Assembly (NCBI GenBank): GCA_001939145.1
Contig: LSRX01000523.1
Coordinates: forward strand, 276,784-340,783
DNA: 64,000 nt
Direction of reading: 5' to 3'
Source of the DNA: Symbiodinium microadriaticum
Lineage: Eukaryota; Sar; Dinophyceae; Suessiales; Symbiodiniaceae
Position numbers and translations under genes: made by a program. This document shows, in pieces, positions 32,476 through 40,451 of this stretch (its first letter is position 1; each line of letters opens with the position of its first letter). The notes beneath the pieces were generated by a model. It searched no databases and was not told the DNA's origin. It worked only from the letters and a program-made list of their open reading frames with translations.

Positions 32476-33149
32476 ATGCTCTGGAAGTCCAACATGTGCT
32501 ATGTGACCGTGTCGCCTAAGTCCGGGGGGCCAAACAGCCTGGACAACGTCAGGAAGTGCCTGCACCTCGTGTGCGCCCAACATGAGGGTCCGGTGGCTCA
32601 TACCCTCAGGCCACGAGTGTGCATTTGCTCCTTCTGCCATGCCCAAGCTTGCGGGGGGCGAGAACAACTAAGGTCCTTATGCAGCACAGAAGGCAGGCGG
32701 AGGTAAGAGCATCCGCTGCGTGCACTTGGCTTGGGTTCTTGTTTGTTCTTACCGGGTCATGTTGCGGACATTGCGCAACGGGGCATCCCTGCAAACTGCC
32801 CTCAGAAGGCGGGGGGTGTTGTTGCTGTGTGTCATTCTTCGTCAGTTGCAAGCAGGCTGCCCTTAAGGCCTGCGCGTCCTGCTGGTGCATCCCATTTATG
32901 TGGTATGGGCTCTGTACCTGTGGGGGTGGGCACATGCAACGCATTCCTGGCGGAGTTGCTCTAACAATATGTTGTTGCTGTGTGTCATTCTTCGTCAGTT
33001 GCAAGCAGGCTGCCCTTAAGGCCTGCGCGTCCTGCTGGTGCATCCCATTTATGTGGTATGGGCTCTGTACCTGTGGGGGTGGGCACATGCAACGCATTCC
33101 TGGCGGAGTTGCTCTAACAATAGGTTATCAGCCGTAGCTTACTAGTGCA
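32476..33149 (+). other. Element B leader with 153-bp tandem duplication
   Basis: Untranslated leader between the primer site and gag. Two nearly identical 153-bp copies lie at 32817-32969 and 32970-33122, each starting TGTTGTTGCTGTGTGTCATTC and ending CTAACAATA. Just after the second copy, GGTTATCAGCCG (33123-33134) echoes the primer-binding site GGTTATCATCCG. No protein is supported. Confidence 0.8.
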
Positions 33150-34874
33150 ATGGATGCCACAGCTCCCATAAATCCTGCAGGTGTGACCATACCCGAGGAA
33201 ACCGGTGTGTCTGACATAACAGGCGACAATGACACTGAGTCGGCCCGTTCCCGATCGGTTCCGGGCACAGAGCTCCAGGTCAACACCGCCCGGGAGGGTC
33301 AGGTTGCTTTAACTGAAGCGGCACTGCGTAGCCACACCGTCTACACCCCGACAAGTGTGGCGTCTTACCGTCCCAGTGCTCATCCTGTACCCGGTCTTGT
33401 GGCACCTACTCACACTCTTGTCTCCGCACCAACTATCGTGCCAACGCTCATCAGTAACACATATAATCAGCAAAATAATACCATCCTGTCTAATGACAAT
33501 GGTTTGCTGGTTGAAGCTGCTAATGCGAGGCATGAAGAAATCGTTGGCCAGATTCGCAATGAAAATAGGGAGCAAATGCTGAATCTGGAAATGACTGCAA
33601 ATAGTCATGTCGCACAGCTGAGGCTGGAGCACGCTCGTTTGGAAAACAGGACGAGAGAAATGGAGGAAATGGCTAGCCAAAACGCTTTGCTTGGCCAACA
33701 GGCCGTCGCACGTCACCAATCGGAGGCCAATGCCGCTGCTGAGCAGGCGCAGATCCTGCAACAACGTCTCAGGTCCGCTGAAAGCTCAGCCGATGCGGTA
33801 GTCGCCCAGGTGGAAGCCGAGGCTAGACGTAGGGAGATGGAGAGACATCACGACTCTCTTGCCAAGAATGATGAAATCTCCCGCATGAAAAGCGAGATGC
33901 AAGAGATGATGCGTGTTCAGCAAGAGGGCATACAGTTGCTGAAGTTTGACAATGAAAACCTCCGTCGTCGCTTGGCGGAGGCCGAAGCAAGAAATAAGCC
34001 TACTGTTGAACGCCCGTTTGATCCCAGCGGAGTGGAGGGTCCTCCTGGGCTCTTCGCTACCCATATAGGGACTCCTCCTGAGCAACCCATTCCGGAACCG
34101 GAAGGTACCCGTCCTGAGAAGGCCGAGGAGCGAGCTGAAGGTGACAACGATGAAAAGGAGAAAAAGAGCAAGAAGCATAAGAAGAAGAAGCACAAGCGAG
34201 ATGATTCGTCCGACTCCTCGTCTTCCGTTGACCAGAAAGCACTTCTTAAATTCTTGAAGAAGGTCGTGAAGAATAAGAAGGACAAGGATGACGATGATGA
34301 TGATAAGGAGACCTCAAAGAACAAACCCAAGGTTAAGGAGGCTGAAAAGGTTGTGTTTCCCAAGTTCCCGAAGCCTGAACAATACCGGAACTGGAGAATC
34401 CGTGTGCGTGAGGCCATCGTTGCCGCATCGGACTCCCCGGATAAGGCACACGCTTGGATTGCCAAGGTGTGGGAAAAGGATGCCGATGAAAAGGCGCTTC
34501 GCGACTCGGAAGGGTTCAGCACTTTGGATGCCAAGATCATGTCGGCCCTCACCAATATTCTTGAGGGGGATTTTGGTAGACAGGTTGATACCTTCAAGGA
34601 AACCGAGGCTCACTCCGGAAGGATGGTGAGGGGACGTCAACTGTTGTTGCGTCTTCACAACTACTTTGCCACTAACGCATTGCATGGATCTGTCTATGAC
34701 ATGGAAGATCTCATGAATTGCAAGATGGTTAATGATAACCTCAATGCCTTCCTTCGTAACTGGGACACGATCTTGTCAGGAATTCCCGTTCAGCCTGATA
34801 ACTCCGTGCTTGAACCACTGTTCCACAGACAAGTCAAGAAATGCAAGGACATCGCCCACGACATTTCCGTATAA
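33150..34874 (+). CDS. Element B Gag
   Basis: 574 codons from ATG (MDATAPINPAGV). Residues 1-110 are disordered. Residues about 120-290 are a long coiled coil rich in Glu, Gln and Arg (heptad-like RLEHARLENRTREMEEMA). Residues about 325-385 are highly charged, with a Lys/His cluster (KKSKKHKKKKHKR) that could act as a nuclear signal or bind RNA, and a run of Asp. Residues about 395-574 are a helical copia-type Gag core (FPKPEQYRNWRIRVREAI; RQLLLRLHNYF). The frame stops at TAA (34872-34874), but the same frame stays open for the next 1858 codons, so Gag-Pol may be made by readthrough, or the stop may be a single mutation. It would form virus-like particles in the cytoplasm. Confidence 0.88.
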   Translation: MDATAPINPAGVTIPEETGVSDITGDNDTESARSRSVPGTELQVNTAREGQVALTEAALRSHTVYTPTSVASYRPSAHPVPGLVAPTHTLVSAPTIVPTLISNTYNQQNNTILSNDNGLLVEAANARHEEIVGQIRNENREQMLNLEMTANSHVAQLRLEHARLENRTREMEEMASQNALLGQQAVARHQSEANAAAEQAQILQQRLRSAESSADAVVAQVEAEARRREMERHHDSLAKNDEISRMKSEMQEMMRVQQEGIQLLKFDNENLRRRLAEAEARNKPTVERPFDPSGVEGPPGLFATHIGTPPEQPIPEPEGTRPEKAEERAEGDNDEKEKKSKKHKKKKHKRDDSSDSSSSVDQKALLKFLKKVVKNKKDKDDDDDDKETSKNKPKVKEAEKVVFPKFPKPEQYRNWRIRVREAIVAASDSPDKAHAWIAKVWEKDADEKALRDSEGFSTLDAKIMSALTNILEGDFGRQVDTFKETEAHSGRMVRGRQLLLRLHNYFATNALHGSVYDMEDLMNCKMVNDNLNAFLRNWDTILSGIPVQPDNSVLEPLFHRQVKKCKDIAHDISV

Positions 34875-37800
34875 GATCGTGCGCTTGAAGGCTCCGAGCA
34901 GAGATCTTATCAGTTTCTGTATAACGCGGCAAACAACTTTCTGGACCGGGAACGGCTCCAAAAGAACCGCGATCGGATTGCTCGTCAGGCAGGCGGTGTC
35001 ATCCCGACTACACCAGCACCTAACTCACCAAAGCAGAAAAGAGTGCCTAAGGGTTTCTGCATCGACTTTGTCCGGAACGGTAGTTGCAATAAAGACAAAT
35101 GCACCTACAAGCATGAGATGCCTAGAGGTAGGTCTCGCACTCCTGGCGGAGGCCGCGCACCCTCTAGAACCCCTAGCCCGGGGGGCAAAGGGAAAGGCAA
35201 GCAGGAATGCAAGTTCTTCAAGCAAGGACTTTGCAATCGAGGAGATAAGTGCAAGTTTCTCCACAAGGGCACTCCTGCTGCCCCCGCACCGGGATCCAGT
35301 GCACGCACAGGCAGCTCCGAGAAGAGACGAAGGAAAAAGGATAAGAAGGAGAAAAAGGGTCGAAAGGGATCCAGGTCTAGCTCGAAGAGTTCAAGGGGCG
35401 GTAGCAGGAGCTCTAGTCGCTCCAGCAAAAGCTCTAAGGGTTCTAAGGGCTCAGGCCGAAGGTCCGCTCCTTCTGTTCCTGCTGCCGTGTGCCTACTGGG
35501 AGCGATGTTGGCAGGCTCGGCATCCCAAGCCGATGCATTCACATTCCGGAAGGATATGTCGAGTCTACCCGACTGCTGCACCCCGCACTATCGCGTTTCC
35601 TTGCCCGCTGTGTCGTTTAACGATACGGTACAATCTGTTAAGTTTCAGATTCCTGAAGGGAACGATCTTTTTCCCATCGAAGACCGCAACAAGCCGCGTG
35701 TCTATAACAACACTTACCCTGCTGACAGTCATTGGCACACTGACCCTGAGTCCTTAAGGGAAGCTCAGACGAGTGCTAAAATGCTTCAATCGGTTGTAAA
35801 GAGTGAACTCACTGGCCACAAAGCCCACTGCCGCTTCAAGTGCGATACCGAATTTGGATGTAAGCATTGCGTCCCTAGCGGTATGAGTCTATCCTGCCCA
35901 GCATCATCCAACACCAAAGCGCCGTGCTTGCCTATTGAATGGATAGCTGATACAGGCAGTGCACAGGACTTGATCGCAGAGCGGGAGCTCGGGCAGGCTA
36001 CTCCTTTTGAGTCGGCTAGTCCGATATCAATGATGACCGCAAACGGACCCAACTCTGCCAATCAGCAGTGTGATGTTTCTGTGGACTCCATTGGGGTCAA
36101 AGTTGCACCATACGTGTTGCCCGAGACGCCCAGCGTTCTCTCAATCGGACAGCGTTGCATGGATGAAGGTTTCGACTTTGTATGGAGAGCTAATTCTAGG
36201 CCATACCTTAGATCTTCCGAGGGCAAGAAAGTGTTCATGGATGTCAAAGACAACGTCCCCTATCTGAAGGCTTGGCCCGAGAACGTTAGCGTTCCTGCCA
36301 AACGGGTTGAGAGTACTCTTGCCAATACTAAGGTGAGCATGAAGTCTTCCGCTACCGGAAGGTTAGCGTCTCCGTGCTCCGAGGAGCTTGCTAAGTCTCT
36401 TCGAGAGTCTGGCGACTTCTCCCATGCTTCATGTTACAAGCTTTTGAAGTCTGTGAGGTTCAAGGCATCAAAGAACAAACGCTCGATCATCACCAGTGAT
36501 TCCAAGTCCCCTGACTCCGAAACCGAGTATGTTGTGCTTGGTGCATTTTGCCACGGAGGCATGCAGGGGATCACTAGCAGGAGTCACCAAAACAAGGAGC
36601 TGAGTAAGTACCTCAATAGATATCTCACTCACCATGGAGCCAAGGGCCCAAGCACCTCAATATGCATCAATCACGGGTCGAGTATCCGCATGCATAAGGA
36701 CAGTCACAATCACCGTGAGTACCAGAATAACACTATGTGCTTAGGTGATCACTCCGGGGGTGAACTTTGGGTCCATGACCCTGAAGCCGATCCTAAGTCT
36801 AAGCGCTATCATAGTGCGAAGGCCAAAGACGGCACTAAGCTCCCTGGAAAGCTTCATGTCACAAAGCATCGCGTCTTGACCTTCAACCCTAAGACTTATC
36901 ATGCCGTCCGGCCCTGGAAGGGAGACCGCTGGAGTATCACGTCCTACGTCAATCGGGCAGTCCACAAACTTGATTCTGAACAACTTGCACAATTGAAAGA
37001 ATACGGTTTTCATGTTCCGAGCAAGGTTTCGGCACCCTCCTCTCTCCTTGTATCGCCTGATGACAAGGAAAAGACCTTGTTTGATCTCGTGTCTGACGGC
37101 ATCGACAAGGAGTTGGCTGCAGATCTTGCTTCGAAGCCCAAAGCTAAGTCTAAGGGCATCAAAGGAAAAGAGAAGAAAACAAAACCTGAACCGCCATCCT
37201 CGACCAAGCCGGCTCCACCTACTGAGGAGGAAATTGCCGAAGCCCTTGAGCTGGTTGAGGAATATGGCACAGATGCTGAAGACGAAGCTGCGGATGATCC
37301 GGGTAGTAGTCGCCCTCCGGAGGGAGAGGCTGTTGCCCCTGATGGGGAGTCTGCAGTGAAAGTCGTTAAGCATAGCAAAGGTGTTGAAGCTCTGAAGGAA
37401 GAAGCCAAATCCAGGCACCATCTTATGACGCATCAGCCTAAGAATCCCTATTGCGACATTTGTCAAAGGGCCAAGATGTATAAGCCCCCATCGTACGCCA
37501 CTGGGGGGTTTAATACAGTTGAGGCCAAGGAATTTGGTGACCATGTCACTGCTGATCACATCGTGATCTACCGTGATAAGGACGTCGCACTAGAGGACTC
37601 CCGGCTGGCGCTGGTGATTAAGGATGTGGCAACGCATTTCACGTATGCGTACCCGTCTGCATTGAAGTCAACTGAAGAATGCGTATCAGCGCTCCAGCAC
37701 TTTACGTCTGCTAAGGACACTATCAAGGTTTTCTACAGTGATCGAGCTGAAGAGCGCAAGAAAGCCGCAAAGATCATGAATTGGAGGCATGAAAGATCCA

Positions 37801-40451
37801 AGGCCTATATTCACGAATCGAATGCTATAGCCGAAAGACAGGTTAGGTCCGTCACTGAAGGTACAAGGACCAATCTTCTGCAGGCTGGCGTCTCGCATGT
37901 GTACTGGCCTTATGCACTTGAACATACATGCACTGCCTTCAACATCAGTCATGTTAACGGGGATGAATATACTCCTTGGTTCAAACGCTTTGGAGTGAAG
38001 TTCCCGGGCGACCTTATTCCATTTGGTTGCCGAATTGACTATTGGGTTGGTCCCAAAGCTAAGCGCAAGGATCGTGACCGCTTTGCTCCAACTTCCGAAC
38101 CCGGTGTGTTTCTTGGCTATAGGTTTCAACCAGGGATGAAATGGCGCAAGGAAATCTTGGTTTTGCCGATCAAGGATTTGAACCGTAACGATTTCCACGA
38201 GTGTCTCTCTCCCATCAGTGCCTATCAGTTCAAGCTCCCGGAAGGGAACTTTACATTTCCAATGAAAGAGAGGTTTGAGCGCATCGCGGCAGGCTTTTCT
38301 ACCGAGGCCATCGAAGGACCTGTGTCTCAATCACTCGAGAACCAGGACGCTGAGGAACAAGATCAGCAACCGGAAGGTACTGCTATCGAGCCTGGTGCTG
38401 ACGCGAAGGCAGAAGCGCCAGAAGTCATCGACCCCAGGACGGGGAAACTGGTCCCAATACCAGAAGGTGACATGTACTATGATTCCGGTGGTGTCCTGGG
38501 TCGTAGATATGGTGGCACTCGGGGTTCACGAAAGCCTGATTCCATCCCTTCTTCTATGTGGGTCAATCTTTCTAAGAAACAGAAAGAGAAGGCCATTGAA
38601 GATGAGGCGCGTGAAGCTGCTAGAAAAGAACTTGACTTTCAGGAAGGTGGCTCTGCTAGTAGCAATGCCAAACCTTCCGCCGCCGCATTGCCAACTAAGG
38701 ATTGCTGGAAAACCATCGGTGACAAACTTGTGAGATATCACTTTGTGCCGAGGAGAGAACTGTTTTCTCCCGATCTCACTGATTGCCCAGTAGGGTTGAA
38801 GAGATTGTCCAAGAATAGAGTCATCAAGATTTTCCCCGTTGGAGGCGTCGACCTTATTACTGATGAGGACGACTGGCGCAACGTTCGGAGGCGTAATAAG
38901 AAGTTCAACTTCAAATGGATTGGTAAGACTGAGTTCACCATCCTTCCTCCGAGTCCCACCTCTGACGAGAGTGGCGGTCCTTTGCCGGAATATCCCGCTA
39001 TGCCTACTACGCTCGACGGAAGTCTGGAGCATCGTGAAAAGAACGTCCATGAACACCCTGCTACCGCACAAGAGATTACTGAACTCATGGCTATGGTAGC
39101 TAGACCGGTGGGACGTAAAGAGCTCCTTAGCAACCCCAAAGCCCAAGCATCCCTTGATGTCGAGTGGGATAAGCTTATGAAAAAGAAGGCTTGGGATATG
39201 GCTTCGGTTCGAGAATGGGATGAGGTTTCATCTGAGGCTAAGAAAAAGGGTAAAAAGGCACATGTTGGAAAGGTTTTTGAAATTTGCGTTGAGAAAGGGA
39301 GTGAACTTCCTCCTAATGATCCGCTCCGCAAGTTTAAAGGACGAACAGTGTTTCAGGGAAACAACGTGCGTGACGAAAATTCGGATTCTGCACTCTTCTC
39401 TGAATTGGGTTCTAGTCCTGCCACAATGGAGGCAGGCAAAGCCTTAGACGCTTATGGTCACGCTCCTGGAAATGAGTGTCAACAGGCTGATGGCAAGCAG
39501 GCCTACACTCAGACCACGCTCAAAGGAGCCGAGACGTGGGTGAGACTTCCCCGCGACAGGTGGCCGAAAGAGTGGCTTGGCAAGTATAAGGACCCAGTAG
39601 TCCGGTTGTACCTCGCTTTGTATGGACACCCCGATAGCGGAGGCTTTTGGGAACAACATTGCGAGAAGATGTTGCTGCAAGTGGGTTTCAGGTTGGTGTT
39701 TTCAGCCGCTTGGCCGTCAGTCTTCTTTCACCCTAAGCTCAAATTGCTTTTGGCGGTGTATGTTGATGATTTTAAAATGGCCGGGCCAAAGTCCAACATG
39801 AAGCGCGGTTGGGAGTTGATCTCTTCCAAGATTGACATGGATACACCTTCACCCATCGGAAGATACCTGGGTTGCGAACATGTGTCCAGATCGTCATCGC
39901 TTGGAAAAGCTGATCATCCTTTCGCTCATGTGTTTGACAAATCAGTGCCTGACCCCGCTGCTAAACCCGCTAGCGTTGCAGCCAAAGAAGATTACACTGA
40001 AGTTCATCAAGATGAAGGCATCATCGTTAGACACCATGTTCAGCCTCGAAAGGCTCTTTATAAACCTCGCGAGGCGGAAGCCTTGGCCTATGATCTAGGC
40101 AATCACAGGCTTACCCAACTCAGTGACCTTGGTCAACAGGTACCACAACATGAGTTTTGGGATGACAATGGTAGCCGCTCGAAGCGGGGGGAGCTGTGGA
40201 CTGGTGCTACGTATATTGCTTCTAAATCCCATGATAGGGCCAGTGCCATGGCCGCAGTCAAGCGAATCAGGGATAAGAACGAGGCAAAGAAAGATGCCAA
40301 AAAGCAAGCGTTTTATGATATCAATCAGTTGAGCGATAATAAGGGTTGCATGTACAAGCCTACGAGGGAGGTTGTTTATGACATGTCGTCATTCCTCCAA
40401 CAGGCCGTTGACAAGTACAAGCAATTGGCTGGCCAGAGTTTCAAGCCTTGA
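34875..40451 (+). CDS. Element B Pol: CCCH fingers, protease, TET/JBP-like dioxygenase, integrase, reverse transcriptase
   Basis: Open in the gag frame from just after the TAA. First in-frame GTG is 35043 and first in-frame ATG is 35118. Domains in order: CCCH fingers at about 35058-35112 (C-x8-C-x4-C-x3-H) and 35208-35265 (C-x7-C-x5-C-x3-H); a Lys/Arg/Ser-rich RS-like tail to 35465; a signal-like hydrophobic stretch (35485-35540); protease DTGS at 35949-35960; 2OG-Fe(II) dioxygenase about 36540-36980 (His 36693, Asp 36699, GDHSGGELWV, His 36900, Arg 36927); integrase zinc region about 37410-37480, with catalytic Asp 37554, Asp 37740 and Glu 37833; RT with Asp 39489 and YVDD 39759-39770. About 140 extra residues (39900-40340) sit between the RT palm (GRYLGC) and the thumb (VVYDMSSFLQQ). 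It ends at TGA, where a one-base shift leads into the RNase H frame. All catalytic residues looked for are present. Confidence 0.88.
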   Translation, partial: DRALEGSEQRSYQFLYNAANNFLDRERLQKNRDRIARQAGGVIPTTPAPNSPKQKRVPKGFCIDFVRNGSCNKDKCTYKHEMPRGRSRTPGGGRAPSRTPSPGGKGKGKQECKFFKQGLCNRGDKCKFLHKGTPAAPAPGSSARTGSSEKRRRKKDKKEKKGRKGSRSSSKSSRGGSRSSSRSSKSSKGSKGSGRRSAPSVPAAVCLLGAMLAGSASQADAFTFRKDMSSLPDCCTPHYRVSLPAVSFNDTVQSVKFQIPEGNDLFPIEDRNKPRVYNNTYPADSHWHTDPESLREAQTSAKMLQSVVKSELTGHKAHCRFKCDTEFGCKHCVPSGMSLSCPASSNTKAPCLPIEWIADTGSAQDLIAERELGQATPFESASPISMMTANGPNSANQQCDVSVDSIGVKVAPYVLPETPSVLSIGQRCMDEGFDFVWRANSRPYLRSSEGKKVFMDVKDNVPYLKAWPENVSVPAKRVESTLANTKVSMKSSATGRLASPCSEELAKSLRESGDFSHASCYKLLKSVRFKASKNKRSIITSDSKSPDSETEYVVLGAFCHGGMQGITSRSHQNKELSKYLNRYLTHHGAKGPSTSICINHGSSIRMHKDSHNHREYQNNTMCLGDHSGGELWVHDPEADPKSKRYHSAKAKDGTKLPGKLHVTKHRVLTFNPKTYHAVRPWKGDRWSITSYVNRAVHKLDSEQLAQLKEYGFHVPSKVSAPSSLLVSPDDKEKTLFDLVSDGIDKELAADLASKPKAKSKGIKGKEKKTKPEPPSSTKPAPPTEEEIAEALELVEEYGTDAEDEAADDPGSSRPPEGEAVAPDGESAVKVVKHSKGVEALKEEAKSRHHLMTHQPKNPYCDICQRAKMYKPPSYATGGFNTVEAKEFGDHVTADHIVIYRDKDVALEDSRLALVIKDVATHFTYAYPSALKSTEECVSALQHFTSAKDTIKVFYSDRAEERKKAAKIMNWRHERSKAYIHESNAIAERQVRSVTEGTRTNLLQAGVSHVYWPYALEHTCTAFNISHVNGDEYTPWFKRFGVKFPGDLIPFGCRIDYWVGPKAKRKDRDRFAPTSEPGVFLGYRFQPGMKWRKEILVLPIKDLNRNDFHECLSPISAYQFKLPEGNFTFPMKERFERIAAGFSTEAIEGPVSQSLENQDAEEQDQQPEGTAIEPGADAKAEAPEVIDPRTGKLVPIPEGDMYYDSGGVLGRRYGGTRGSRKPDSIPSSMWVNLSKKQKEKAIEDEAREAARKELDFQEGGSASSNAKPSAAALPTKDCWKTIGDKLVRYHFVPRRELFSPDLTDCPVGLKRLSKNRVIKIFPVGGVDLITDEDDWRNVRRRNKKFNFKWIGKTEFTILPPSPTSDESGGPLPEYPAMPTTLDGSLEHREKNVHEHPATAQEITELMAMVARPVGRKELLSNPKAQASLDVEWDKLMKKKAWDMASVREWDEVSSEAKKKGKKAHVGKVFEICVEKGSELPPNDPLRKFKGRTVFQGNNVRDENSDSALFSELGSSPATMEAGKALDAYGHAPGNECQQADGKQAYTQTTLKGAETWVRLPRDRWPKEWLGKYKDPVVRLYLALYGHPDSGGFWEQHCEKMLLQVGFRLVFSAAWPSVFFHPKLKLLLAVYVDDFKMAGPKSNMKRGWELISSKIDMDTPSPIGRYLGCEHVSRSSSLGKADHPFAHVFDKSVPDPAAKPASVAAKEDYTEVHQDEGIIVRHHVQPRKALYKPREAEALAYDLGNHRLTQLSDLGQQVPQHEFWDDNGSRSKRGELWTGATYIASKSHDRASAMAAVKRIRDKNEAKKDAKKQAFYDINQLSDNKGCMYKPTREVVYDMSSFLQQAVDKYKQLAGQSFKP

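Noticed and set aside
34732-35757. 341-codon plus-strand frame overlapping the gag-pol junction
   Set aside because: Out of phase with gag-pol and without motifs. The in-frame continuation after the TAA has the CCCH fingers and is clearly the real one.
36741-37559. 272-codon minus-strand frame, and other frames antisense to element B
   Set aside because: They mirror the strongly coding plus-strand pol and have no family features.
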